Made by a program: the position numbers and the translations under genes. The notes beneath the pieces were generated by a model, which did no database searches, was not told the DNA's origin, and saw only the letters and a program-made list of their open reading frames with translations. Shown in pieces: positions 52,436 through 61,219 of a DNA stretch of 64,000 nt; position 1 is the stretch's first letter, and each line of letters starts with the position of its first letter. This stretch comes from an uncultured Leptolyngbyaceae cyanobacterium (GTDB lineage: Bacteria; Cyanobacteriota; Cyanobacteriia; Leptolyngbyales; Leptolyngbyaceae). The stretch is taken from assembly GCA_938023035.1 (NCBI GenBank), contig CALIDI010000009.1:62001-126000 (forward strand), in the 5' to 3' direction.

Positions 52436-52605
52436 AGAGAACAGCGCGTTTATAAAAGATAATGGGACGAAAAACTGGCATTTTTATAGGATTCAGAAGA
52501 TCAACCAAAACACTAAACCATGAACGGATGGAAGTTCTATGACTAAAAATCTAAAACGTAAAGCGAAAAATTAACCATCACTAGAGCTATCTGTAAAAAG
52601 TACTG

Positions 52606-54120
52606 CTACCCCCAATCCCGATAATCTTGAAAATCAGCTTTTTCTCCTATTGCAACATTCTGCTGGAGTACCTCTTGCAACACTTGATAAGATATCTGGC
52701 GACGCTGCTGGTAGAGTGACACAAGCTGTGCAACCAGTGCTGGAATTTCTGTAAAAGGAAACTCACCTAACCACTGCTGCAATGAATCATAAGCATCTCT
52801 CCAATAAACATGGTAGCCTTCTACCTGGCTTTCTGGCCGCTCAATCAGGGTTCCTAACAGGGTAACTTGGGCCGGGCTGGGCTGCGCGCAGGACTTAGGA
52901 CAGCCCGTCAGGTGAATGTTAATGGGAGCATCCAGCATCTGTTGTTGGTTTAAGGATCGGGCTAAAATGTACCCATGGGTTTGGGTTTGGGTAGCTGCCT
53001 TGCTGCAACCGGGTTTACCCGCACAGGCAACAATTGCTGGCATGCTGGTGGAGAGATCCTCCGATTCAGCCAGTCCTAAGGCAACCAGGTGAGATCCCAC
53101 ATCCCTAACGCGATCGCTAGGAATATGGGGCAACACCAGAGTTTGCCAGGGCGTGAGCCGCAGTTCACCCCGACCAAAGGTGTCAGCGAGCTGGGCTAGC
53201 TCCAGCATTTGCGAGGTCGTCAACCGCCCTAAAACAGGGCTGACCCCCAGGTAACATAACCCTGCCTGCCGCTGGGGATGTACGCCCAAGTGCGCATAGG
53301 GTTGACTGGCAGGCAATTCCGGGAAGTCGGTCACGGCTTTTAAGGGATAGCCTAAGTGTTGGCTCGCCCGGTGCAGGTAGTCGGCCATGCCCCAGTCGTG
53401 TAAAAGGTGTGGCAGGCGAGGGGGCTTTTCTGTCGGGGGGTGAGTCGCGATGTCAGCGCGATACACTTGGGTTAAAGCGGCAACAACGGGCAGACATTGG
53501 TTAGAGGCGATCCACACTGACGTATCCTGTAATCTTTTATCGACCGCTAGCGCCAATCGCCAATACAACCCTGGAGCTAGGCCCGTCAAGGCGCTGGCAG
53601 AAGCGTCGAGCCTCATTGCAGAGAGTTGAATATCGTTATAGCGATGTTCCCAGGCAACAGGAGAACGGCAGCCAATGCCAACCCGGCCACCGCCATCTAT
53701 TCCAATGCTGAACTTAGGGGATAAGACCGCCAATTCCGGATGTGCCTGAAGATAGGCATCAATCGCCCGTACCAGTGGTCGGGTATCAACCCACTCCTGG
53801 GGATCAATACCCGCTGTGGGGCTGGTCATCAGATTCCGCAGCGGATCCAGTTCTGGCACTTGAGCCGCTAACCCCAGCATTTGCAGAGTTTGAAGCGTTT
53901 CCTGACTCGGAGCGGTCTGCACCCCTCGAACTTGTAGATTGGCTCGATTGGTAATTTGGACGCTATCAATCCCCCAAGACTCAACCAGTTGGGCGATCGC
54001 CCGCATTTGCAAACAACTCAGTAGCCCTGCCGGTGTGCGGAGACGGATTAAAAACCCATCTTGGGCCACGGTGCCATAAAATACTCCCGGACAACTACGC
54101 GCATCAGCCAGCCAATTCAC
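52606..54120 (-). CDS. cobG: Precorrin-3B synthase CobG
   Basis: A 504-residue sulfite/nitrite-reductase-like enzyme that makes precorrin-3B. The ferredoxin-like halves are typical; ACAGKPGCSKAATQTQTHGY and HLTGCPKSCAQPS provide the four cysteines of the 4Fe-4S/siroheme-type cluster site. The oxygen-dependent route of ring contraction is implied by CobG. I place the start at GTG 54120 (VNWLADARSCPGVFYG): AAGGAGG lies 4 to 5 bases upstream. The upstream ATG at 54192 falls inside the conserved 3' end of the riboswitch and adds 24 untypical residues. A 7-bp hairpin (TTCCCTG/CAGGGAA) abuts the ribosome binding site. Confidence 0.93.
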   Translation of the reverse strand: MNWLADARSCPGVFYGTVAQDGFLIRLRTPAGLLSCLQMRAIAQLVESWGIDSVQITNRANLQVRGVQTAPSQETLQTLQMLGLAAQVPELDPLRNLMTSPTAGIDPQEWVDTRPLVRAIDAYLQAHPELAVLSPKFSIGIDGGGRVGIGCRSPVAWEHRYNDIQLSAMRLDASASALTGLAPGLYWRLALAVDKRLQDTSVWIASNQCLPVVAALTQVYRADIATHPPTEKPPRLPHLLHDWGMADYLHRASQHLGYPLKAVTDFPELPASQPYAHLGVHPQRQAGLCYLGVSPVLGRLTTSQMLELAQLADTFGRGELRLTPWQTLVLPHIPSDRVRDVGSHLVALGLAESEDLSTSMPAIVACAGKPGCSKAATQTQTHGYILARSLNQQQMLDAPINIHLTGCPKSCAQPSPAQVTLLGTLIERPESQVEGYHVYWRDAYDSLQQWLGEFPFTEIPALVAQLVSLYQQRRQISYQVLQEVLQQNVAIGEKADFQDYRDWG

Positions 54121-54183
54121 TGTTCCTCCTTCCCTGTGCGACGCAGGGAAACTGCTCGATTTGTGCCCCACAGACACCCTTGA

Positions 54184-54365
54184 AGCTGGCATTCTGACTC
54201 AGGCATTTTAGAGGGGTGATTTGGAGCCGCTCTGACTGACCTAATTGCAAGACAGCATCCAAATGTTAAAACCTACTATTCCATTACAGTTGCGGCACAG
54301 TACCGGAATCTCACCGGATTTTCCCAACCTCAAGTCACAGCAGCATAGCATGGAGCGGGGAGACC
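54184..54365 (-). promoter_or_regulatory. Cobalamin riboswitch upstream of cobG
   Basis: Read on the minus strand, GGGAAAATCCGGTGAGATTC then CGGTACTGTGCCGCAACTGT and AAT is the core of the adenosylcobalamin element, and GAGTCAGAATGCCAGC is its conserved 3' end (usual form GAGTCAGGATACCTGCC). Binding of coenzyme B12 should repress the cobG-cobH-cobI genes. Some internal boxes are diverged. The short distance to the GTG and the hairpin next to its ribosome binding site suggest control of translation. Confidence 0.9.
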
Positions 54366-54394
54366 ATTTTTATTCTTCAAATCTTTCTTAAGAC

Positions 54395-55627
54395 ATGAAC
54401 CGTCGAATGTTTGGGCAAAAGTGGTTATCAATTGTGGGCATCGGCGAAGATGGCTTGGCGGGGGTGAGTTCAGCCGGGCGATCGCTGATCAAACAAGCCC
54501 ACATACTCGTGGGAGGAGCACGGCATCTGGCAATGCTATCCCCCGATCCCCACCAAGAGTGCTGGTGCTGGTCTTCTCCAATTTCAGATTCAGTTGACCA
54601 AATTCTGCGGCGACGCGGCCAGAGTATTTGCGTTTTGGCCAGCGGTGATCCCATGTGCTACGGCATCGGGGCAACGCTGAGTCGCTCTATCCCAATTGAG
54701 GAAATGACGATCGTGCCGGCTCCTTCGGCTTTTAGCTTGGCCTGTGCGCGTTTGGGCTGGTCGCTTCCAGAGGTAGAAACCTTGAGCCTCTGCGGTCGAG
54801 ATCCGGCTCTCTTAAATGGAGTGTTGTATCCGGGGGCGCGGCTGTTGATTCTAAGTGCTGACCAATTCACTCCGGCACTGGTGGCCGAGCGCTTGACCCA
54901 GCAAGGCTATGGTAACAGTCTGATCACGGTTTTAGAACACATGGGAGGGTCTAAGGAACGAATCATGACGGCAACGGCGGCGGCTTGGTCGGTAACGGAT
55001 CTGGCAGATCTCAACACCATCGCGGTGACCTGCATAGCCTCAAACGCTACGGCTGTGCCCCCTATTTCCCGGGTGCCTGGGCTGCCAGATGCGGCTTTTC
55101 ACCATGATGGGCAACTCACGAAGCGAGCGGTGCGAGCAGTGACCCTCTCTGCGCTGGCTCCCTATCCTGGGCAACTGCTTTGGGATGTGGGGGCAGGCTG
55201 CGGCTCTATTGGAATCGAGTGGCTCCGCTGCGATCGCCGGTGTCAGGCGATCGCGATTGAGCAACACCCCACCCGACTTCAGTTCATTGCTGACAATGCC
55301 ATCGCCCTGGGCACTCCTCAGCTCAAAATTGTTGCAGGCAGTGCCCCCATGGCTTTAAAGGAATTGCCCGCCCCCGATGCTGTTTTTATTGGCGGCGGGA
55401 TCACCACTCCTGGTTTATTTGAAACCTGCTGGCAGGCCCTGCGTTCAGGCGGTCGGCTAGCCGCAAATGCCGTTACCGTCGAAGGCGAGCAGCAGTTGTT
55501 TCAATGGCAGCAAATCTGGGGCGGTGACCTGATCCGAATCGGCATCCAGCGGGCTGAACCCGTTGGTAAGTTCCTGGGCTGGAAGGCTCTGGCACCGATT
55601 ACTCAGTGGGTGGTGGTAAAACCCTGA
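54395..55627 (+). CDS. cobL: Precorrin-6Y C5,15-methyltransferase (decarboxylating) CobL
   Basis: A 410-residue fusion of CbiE-like (residues 1-205) and CbiT-like (about 215-405) methyltransferase domains. WLSIVGIGEDGLAGVSSAGR and CVLASGDPMCYGIGATLSRS mark CbiE. LWDVGAGCGSIGIEWLRCDR is the SAM-binding motif of CbiT, and DAVFIGGGITTPGLFETCWQ a further motif. It methylates C5 and C15 and decarboxylates. Divergent from cobG; the 29 bases between its ATG and the riboswitch region are too short for an independent 5' regulatory element, so its own promoter must overlap. Confidence 0.93.
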   Translation: MNRRMFGQKWLSIVGIGEDGLAGVSSAGRSLIKQAHILVGGARHLAMLSPDPHQECWCWSSPISDSVDQILRRRGQSICVLASGDPMCYGIGATLSRSIPIEEMTIVPAPSAFSLACARLGWSLPEVETLSLCGRDPALLNGVLYPGARLLILSADQFTPALVAERLTQQGYGNSLITVLEHMGGSKERIMTATAAAWSVTDLADLNTIAVTCIASNATAVPPISRVPGLPDAAFHHDGQLTKRAVRAVTLSALAPYPGQLLWDVGAGCGSIGIEWLRCDRRCQAIAIEQHPTRLQFIADNAIALGTPQLKIVAGSAPMALKELPAPDAVFIGGGITTPGLFETCWQALRSGGRLAANAVTVEGEQQLFQWQQIWGGDLIRIGIQRAEPVGKFLGWKALAPITQWVVVKP

Positions 55628-55740
55628 GGCTAACTGACGGAGGATTCCCATGAAGCCTTGAAACGGTCATCGATGCTCAACTTATATCGATTGAAATAAA
55701 GGATACAGAGGATCCAACTGATAGCCTATCCGATTGCATA

Positions 55741-55772
55741 TTTGGCATTGCAGGGCGGTAGCTAGCCAAAAT
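55741..55772 (+). repeat. Dispersed intergenic repeat K, copy 2
   Basis: TTTGGCATTGCAGGGCGGTA then GCTAGCCAAAAT, matching copy 1 at 48308-48340. In the 247-base gap between cobL and the next small gene. Confidence 0.5.
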
Positions 55773-55874
55773 GTAGATTGTTTGGCCCGCTCACTACCCA
55801 TCCAAAATCCAAAACGGTTTAGGTTAAGCGCCATGCCGTCATAAGCTGAATAGGGAGCGTTATACGAACCCCCG

Positions 55875-56156
55875 ATGGATGTTTACAAAATTATTGAAGA
55901 AGCCCTGCAAACTGCCTCCCTGCGCTTTGACCCCACCCAACAAACGCTGAAAGGGTGGGCAATGTTTTGCCTCCGCGATCGCGGCTTCAAGGTTTCAACT
56001 TCACCCAAGGCAGACTTTATTGTCGAGACCCGCACAGGCAAGATTTACTTTTGCTTAGCCGACGATCTTAACGCCGTGGATGAAAGCTCGGCCTGGATTG
56101 TACGCGAACCCACGAGTGGCAAGGTTAAGGTCATTGCTCCAACCGAGTTAGAATAG
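55875..56156 (+). CDS. Small conserved cyanobacterial protein
   Basis: A 93-residue soluble protein that I do not assign to a named family. It reads MDVYKIIEEALQTASLRFDP then GWAMFCLRDRGFKVSTSPKA, RTGKIYFCLADDLNAVDESS and ends IAPTELE. The alternation of a helix and short strands suggests a small alpha/beta fold. The codon use and HIP1 site are like its neighbours, so it looks native. It has no close partner gene. Confidence 0.65.
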   Translation: MDVYKIIEEALQTASLRFDPTQQTLKGWAMFCLRDRGFKVSTSPKADFIVETRTGKIYFCLADDLNAVDESSAWIVREPTSGKVKVIAPTELE

Positions 56157-56186
56157 AAACCAGGTTGCTCCAGCGCAATCGGTTTA

Positions 56187-56230
56187 AGCGGGCGTTTGAA
56201 AAGTGTCCGGTGGTTAAGACCACAAGGAGA
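56187..56230 (-). repeat. Dispersed intergenic repeat H, copy 4 (reversed)
   Basis: On the minus strand: CTTGTGGTCTTAACCACCGG then ACACTTTTCAAACGCCCGC. Nearly the same as copy 1 (CTTGCGGGTTTAACCACCAG then ATACCGTTCAAACGCCC). In the gene-free stretch 56157-56634, which also holds repeat L. Confidence 0.55.
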
Positions 56231-56404
56231 TCAGCCACGTCCACCACTGTAGGCTTCACCCAGCCGAAGCCTTACCCAACCGATGCCTGCCACAACTTGT
56301 AGAGAGAGGGTTTTGTCCCTATCATCGCAACCGGAGCCATCAGGGCTACCACCAAATAGGCTTCTAAAAACGCCTCGAAGATTGTTGCCGGTTCTTCTGG
56401 TACA

Positions 56405-56452
56405 GCAAGGCAAAAATTTCTGGACTGGCCTCAGCCATCCTCATCCCCCTTG
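56405..56452 (+). repeat. Dispersed intergenic repeat L, copy 1
   Basis: AGCAAGGCAAAAATTTCTGG then ACTGGCCTCAGCCATCCTCA and TCCCCCTTG. The second copy is at 61002-61046. It is followed by GAAGGGAGCAGGAGAGCC-type sequence typical of low-complexity spacers in cyanobacteria. Confidence 0.6.
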
Positions 56453-56634
56453 CGTGGCCTGCCAATGCTATACCCCGTCTCCCACGAAGGGAGCAGGAGA
56501 GCCAAATCGAAGCTCTTTCTTACTCTACTCTTTCCTACTCTGAGAGAAGGGTATAGCCCTAACAGGCATTCAAGAAAGGGACAAGGGGAACTGGACTAAT
56601 GCCTTTGCCTACTAGACGCACTGGTCTTGCGACG

Positions 56635-57195
56635 TTATGCCCGCAGAGACGGTTTGCTGTGCGAGAGCACACCAGGAAGCAGTGGAACCGTTGAAGGAGG
56701 CGAGGTGGTTGGGGCGGTCTCCCGTAACCAGTGGGCACCCAGGAAAGTCTGAATCTCCTCCATCAGCGATCGCTGAGCATAGTGGACATCGACGAGGACG
56801 CACCCCACAGCCAGCATTAGCGCCAAAATGCCTAGATTAAAGGTTGCGAGAGAAACCGGAATCAACCACTCAAAATGAATCAACGTACGGCAAGCCAGCA
56901 TCAATGTACTGGCGATCGCAAACAACAAGGCATAGTGGGCAGCAAGCAAACCCCAATGCAACAAACGCAGGCGCGACTGCAACTGGCGCATGTGCTTTCT
57001 AGTTTGGGCCATTACCCCACTGCGCACGCTGCGATCATCCATCAGCCCCAAGCAACGGTGCTTTACCCCCTTCAAGCGAACTTCAACCGCATCACAGCGG
57101 CTGCCAACACGTCCCAATACCAGCGCACACCCCACCAGCATCAGGACAGAGTTGAGAATCAACTGAATTAACTGGGTCGTGTGCTCAACACTCAT
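56635..57195 (-). CDS. Hypothetical membrane protein (DUF2721-like layout)
   Basis: A 186-residue protein with three hydrophobic segments: near residues 8-30 (LIQLILNSVLMLVGCALVLG), 82-103 (LAAHYALLFAIASTLMLACR) and 111-133 (LIPVSLATFNLGILALMLAV). Between the first two lies a basic helical region. The layout (one helix, cytoplasmic helix, two helices) resembles DUF2721 proteins, but I am not sure. The tail is proline and serine rich. No functional clue from neighbours; 172 bases downstream of pdhA on the same strand. Confidence 0.6.
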   Translation of the reverse strand: MSVEHTTQLIQLILNSVLMLVGCALVLGRVGSRCDAVEVRLKGVKHRCLGLMDDRSVRSGVMAQTRKHMRQLQSRLRLLHWGLLAAHYALLFAIASTLMLACRTLIHFEWLIPVSLATFNLGILALMLAVGCVLVDVHYAQRSLMEEIQTFLGAHWLRETAPTTSPPSTVPLLPGVLSHSKPSLRA

Positions 57196-57367
57196 AGCAA
57201 GCTCCTCGGGGCTTAAGTGGGCAGTTTAGGCAATTCGTGGGAATTGATCAAGCCCGCTTAGTCAAAAATATACCCGAAATCGTACAAATGTACTACAAGA
57301 GAGAACCCTTTTACCTTCGTTCATCCGATCACCCAACCCGCTCCAGCGACCTCACTCTCCCACTCCC

Positions 57368-58402
57368 CTACTCATCTTCAGCAAATACATACTTATAAAG
57401 ATCCTTCGGATCGGGTTCTGGGCTTTCCAGGGCAAATTTGACCGCATCTTCAATCACCGCCTGAACTTTCTTGTCGATAGCCGTGAGTTCCTCCGGGGTG
57501 GCCAGGCCTTGCTCTAGTAAGTGAGATGCTAATTTCTTGATGGGATCTCGCGCCATCCAGGTATCTTTTTCAGCCTTTGATCGTAACTCGTCAGGATCGG
57601 CCAGGGAATGCCCTCGAAAGCGATAGGTGAGGCACTCCACCAGGGTTGGGCCTTCATTAGCCCGCGCCCGTGCCACGGCTTCTAAGGCAATGGAGTGCAC
57701 AGCAAGGACATCCATCCCATCCACTTCATACCCTGGCATCCCAAAAACACTGGCTTTCTTGTAAATTTCGGGTTGGGAGGTGGCTCGCTCATGGGCCATG
57801 CCAATCGCCCACTTATTATTCTCCACAACAAAAATGATGGGCAGCTTCCACAGCGCTGCCATATTCAGACATTCAAAAAACTGACCATTGTTCGTGGTGC
57901 CATCTCCAAAGAAGGCGATCGTCACCTGATCGGCAGCGGCGTCTTGCATCACCTCTCGCCGATACTTGGTCTGGAAAGCGGCCCCCGTTGCCACAGGAAT
58001 GCCCTCTCCAATAAAAGCAAATCCTCCCAATAAGTTGTACTTTGCCGAAAATAGGTGCATGGAGCCACCCCGCCCACGACTACAACCCGTTTCCTTCCCA
58101 AACAGCTCGGCCATCACTTCCCGAGCGGGCACTCCACAACTAAGCGCATGGACGTGATCACGATAGGTGCTGCAAACATAGTCTTCCATCTGGCGGAGAC
58201 ACTTGATAAAGCCCGTAGATACGGCTTCTTGCCCGTTGTATAGATGAACAAAGCCAAACATCTTGCCGCGATAGTACATCTCGGCACATTTGTCCTCGAA
58301 GGTTCGCCCCAGTACCATATCTTCATAAAACACCAACCCTTTTTCACGACTGATCTGGGCAGGAGTTGTTTGTAAAACTGGGAGTGTGCGCTCTTGTACC
58401 AT
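57368..58402 (-). CDS. pdhA: Pyruvate dehydrogenase E1 component, alpha subunit
   Basis: A 344-residue thiamine-diphosphate-dependent subunit that, with PdhB, decarboxylates pyruvate in the pyruvate dehydrogenase complex. The ThDP motif is [53 protein letters not shown] and [20 protein letters not shown] (phosphorylation-loop equivalent) are as expected. pdhB is not adjacent, as in many cyanobacteria. Two CTAAGCTT repeats lie about 55 bases before the start. Confidence 0.96.
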   Translation of the reverse strand: MVQERTLPVLQTTPAQISREKGLVFYEDMVLGRTFEDKCAEMYYRGKMFGFVHLYNGQEAVSTGFIKCLRQMEDYVCSTYRDHVHALSCGVPAREVMAELFGKETGCSRGRGGSMHLFSAKYNLLGGFAFIGEGIPVATGAAFQTKYRREVMQDAAADQVTIAFFGDGTTNNGQFFECLNMAALWKLPIIFVVENNKWAIGMAHERATSQPEIYKKASVFGMPGYEVDGMDVLAVHSIALEAVARARANEGPTLVECLTYRFRGHSLADPDELRSKAEKDTWMARDPIKKLASHLLEQGLATPEELTAIDKKVQAVIEDAVKFALESPEPDPKDLYKYVFAEDE

Positions 58403-58454
58403 GATTACCCTAGAGATGGATGTTGCCTTAATATACTGATTCGCAGAAAAAAAG

Positions 58455-58475
58455 CTAAGCTTTTAATCTAAGCTT
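58455..58475. promoter_or_regulatory. Direct CTAAGCTT repeats upstream of pdhA
   Basis: CTAAGCTT occurs at 58455-58462 and 58468-58475, 13 bases apart, in an AT-rich region 53-73 bases before the pdhA ATG. The 13-base spacing is close to one DNA turn and could hold a regulator or simply be promoter context. Confidence 0.3.
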
Positions 58476-58647
58476 CTAAAAAGAATATTACTGTTCGGAC
58501 GTTTTTGCAGAACTAGGTTAGGCTACTAACCTCTACCTTTTAATAAGCGTTAGAAATAGCATTAGAAATTGTAAGACGGGTGCTCTGTTTTCAACTTGAT
58601 CCGTTACCATAGCTTAACCGCATTGCTCACCCTTGGGGAAGCGCACC

Positions 58648-60879
58648 GTGTTCATTCCGCTCGATTACTACCGCATCCTAGGCTTGCCGCTGCAAGCAAC
58701 CACTCACCAGTTGCAGCAGGCCCATCGCGATCGCTCCCTGCAATTGCCCCGTCAGGAATATTCTGATACGGCCATCGCTGCTCGTAAAGCGGTTTTAGAC
58801 CAGGCTTACCACGTCTTGTCAAATCCTGAACAGCGGTCTGCATACGATCAGGCCTTTTTGGCGAATACCTACGAGGCTGAGCCTGCTGCTGAAGCGCCCT
58901 CCCAAGAGCAAGGTGCCCTAACTGCACGAACGGGTGAAGCCGTTACGCCTCAAATTGAGATTGACGATCAGCATTTTGTCGGGGCTTTATTATTACTTCA
59001 AGAATTGGGTGAATATGAGCTGGTACTGCGGCTAGGGCGGCCCTTTTTAACTGGGGGAAGCCATACCCTCAAGGATGGGCAGTATGGCGACCCCGCGCTG
59101 GTTTACCCAGATATTGTGTTAACCGTGGCCCTTTCTTGTCTCGAGTTAGGGCGCGAGCAGTGGCAGCAAGGGCAGTATGAGAATGCCGCCGAAGCTCTGG
59201 ATACTGGTCAACGACTGCTCTTGCGCGAAGGATTGTTTGCTGGAGTGAGAGGAGAAATTCAGTCTGACCTCTACAAGCTGCGTCCCTATCGAATTTTAGA
59301 AACCCTATCCCAACCTGCGGTTGGCGTTGAGCGTCGGTACATGGGGTTGCAACTCTTGCAGGAAATGTTGCAAGAACGCGGTGGTATTGATGGTTCAGGC
59401 GATGATCAGTCTGGCCTAGGGGTAGATGATTTTCTTCGCTTTATTCAGCAGCTCCGGGGCTATATGACGGTTGCCGAGCAACAGGTCTTATTTGAAGAAG
59501 AGGCTCGGCGGCCATCGGCGGTGGCGACCTATTTGGCCGTTTATGCTTTGCTGGCTAGAGGCTTTGCTGAGCACGAGCCAAGCTTAGTGCAGCGATCGCA
59601 CCAGTTGTTGCAACGACTGAGCAACCGCCAGGATGTTTATCTAGAGCAGGCGGTTTGTCACCTTCTTCTAGGACAGCCCGAAGCCGCAAATCGATCTCTG
59701 GAATTCAGCCAAGAGCAAGAACCGATTGCCTTTATTCGCGACCATTCTCAAGGCTCGCCCGATCTGCTGCCAGGGTTGTGCCTTTACACTGAGCGTTGGC
59801 TACAGGAAGAGGTCTTTCCCCACTTTGCGGATTTAGCTCAGCGACCCGTGTCCCTCAAAGATTACTTCGCTGATCTCAGCGTACAGCAATACTTGGAGAC
59901 TTTAGCCAACACCCCTGCCTCTTTTGAGCCTCCAGCACCGACCGTTTCACCCTTGGCCAGTTCTGCAAGGGCCGTTAGTTCGTCTTCTGATCCCGTTTCT
60001 ACCCATCCAGAGGCGCAGGGATATGTTTCGAGTACAGAAGACGCCGATGCCTTGATTGCGGCTGCCCGTGCCCGCATTGCAGCAGGTGCGGGTGCTGCCG
60101 GCAGCCATGTCACTGCTCGCTCTAGTCGGCATGTGGCGGTTTCAACAGCAGAGCGGGTTAGTCCGACAACGGAAGGGGCTGCCATTGGCACCGCGACCAG
60201 CCCCAAAGACTCGGCCTCTGTCAAGACAGAAGAAGCCGCAACCGTACCGCCTGCAACAGGAGATTTAGGGCGGGTAGTGCGTCGCCTAAGCCGTTCTAAG
60301 CGAGGGGGGCGACTTCGCTGGGTCTTTCCCCTCGGTGTCGTGCTAGCTTTTCTGGCCGCTGGTTTCTTAGGAGCGCGGTTAATCAGTAGTTGGGCCTCTT
60401 CCTCTCTAAAATCAGAGTCACGCCGTCCCCAACCTCCTGAAACCCTGACTTCGCCGGTCCAGCCTTCTCCCTCTCCCAGCCCCTCCGTTGCAGTCAATCC
60501 GGCTATTCTAAACAACCAATCGGCTAAACAGGTGATTGATACTTGGTTGGCCGCGAAGGCGGCGGCGATGGGGCCCAATCACGCTGTTGAAAAGCTAGAT
60601 ACGATTTTGACAGGTCGCAAGTTAACTGAGTGGCGACAGCTTTCTAGTGAAGAGAAGCGAAATAATCGGCATCGCACCTACACCCATGAGGTCACTGTAT
60701 CTGAGGTGAAGCAGGCTGATGGGGCAGATCAGGTGACGGTGATGACAAATGTGCAGGAAGCCACGACCTACTTTGTGGGTGGCAAGCAGGATCGCTCGAA
60801 TACTAGTAATTTGCGAGTCCGTTACGAGCTGATTCGCAAAGATGGGAAATGGCTGATCCAAAACTGGGATATTCTCTAG
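58648..60879 (+). CDS. ftn2: Cell division protein ZipN/Ftn2 (ARC6 type)
   Basis: A 743-residue membrane protein that anchors FtsZ at the division site in cyanobacteria. The N-terminal J-like domain (DYYRILGLPLQATTHQLQQA HRDRSLQLP) lacks the HPD motif, as in ARC6/ZipN. A long helical region follows; one membrane helix sits near residue 557-580 (LRWVFPLGVVLAFLAAGFLG). The C-terminal IMS/DUF4101 domain starts near 630 (AKQVIDTWLAAKAAAMGPNH AVEKL). The start is GTG at 58648, giving FIPLDYYRILGL; a TTG at 58633 adds only five residues. It likely acts with ftsZ and ftsQ found at 14.9-17.2 kb. Confidence 0.93.
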   Translation: MFIPLDYYRILGLPLQATTHQLQQAHRDRSLQLPRQEYSDTAIAARKAVLDQAYHVLSNPEQRSAYDQAFLANTYEAEPAAEAPSQEQGALTARTGEAVTPQIEIDDQHFVGALLLLQELGEYELVLRLGRPFLTGGSHTLKDGQYGDPALVYPDIVLTVALSCLELGREQWQQGQYENAAEALDTGQRLLLREGLFAGVRGEIQSDLYKLRPYRILETLSQPAVGVERRYMGLQLLQEMLQERGGIDGSGDDQSGLGVDDFLRFIQQLRGYMTVAEQQVLFEEEARRPSAVATYLAVYALLARGFAEHEPSLVQRSHQLLQRLSNRQDVYLEQAVCHLLLGQPEAANRSLEFSQEQEPIAFIRDHSQGSPDLLPGLCLYTERWLQEEVFPHFADLAQRPVSLKDYFADLSVQQYLETLANTPASFEPPAPTVSPLASSARAVSSSSDPVSTHPEAQGYVSSTEDADALIAAARARIAAGAGAAGSHVTARSSRHVAVSTAERVSPTTEGAAIGTATSPKDSASVKTEEAATVPPATGDLGRVVRRLSRSKRGGRLRWVFPLGVVLAFLAAGFLGARLISSWASSSLKSESRRPQPPETLTSPVQPSPSPSPSVAVNPAILNNQSAKQVIDTWLAAKAAAMGPNHAVEKLDTILTGRKLTEWRQLSSEEKRNNRHRTYTHEVTVSEVKQADGADQVTVMTNVQEATTYFVGGKQDRSNTSNLRVRYELIRKDGKWLIQNWDIL

Positions 60880-61001
60880 CAGGGTATTGTAGAGTTTATT
60901 GGCCCTCAGGGTAAGCTGGGCGAAGGCCGGGTGTTAAGAGAACTGCCCATGAGTTGGACGCGATCGCCTTTCACAAATCCCGATTCAACGGGGTGCTGAA
61001 T

Positions 61002-61046
61002 AGCAGAAATTTCTGGACTCGCCTCAGCCAATCTTCATCTCCCTTG
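61002..61046 (+). repeat. Dispersed intergenic repeat L, copy 2
   Basis: AGCAGAAATTTCTGGACTCG then CCTCAGCCAATCTTCATCTC CCTTG. Matches copy 1 at 56405-56452. It lies in the gene-free stretch 60880-61219 and is followed by a C-rich block (CCCCCCTTACCCAATCCCCC). Confidence 0.6.
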
Positions 61047-61219
61047 ATGGGAGCATGAAAGAAGGCTCAAGTCCCCCCTTACCCAATCCCCCTTTCGTAG
61101 GGGCAAGGGGAGCTGGAAGAGCAGTTGGAATGAGGAAAGCCAGACGGGTGCCTTCTTCTACTAGTGCTTTCTCTGATAGAAATGGCCTAAAGCAAGTTAA
61201 CCGGCCAGCCTTTTGCAAA

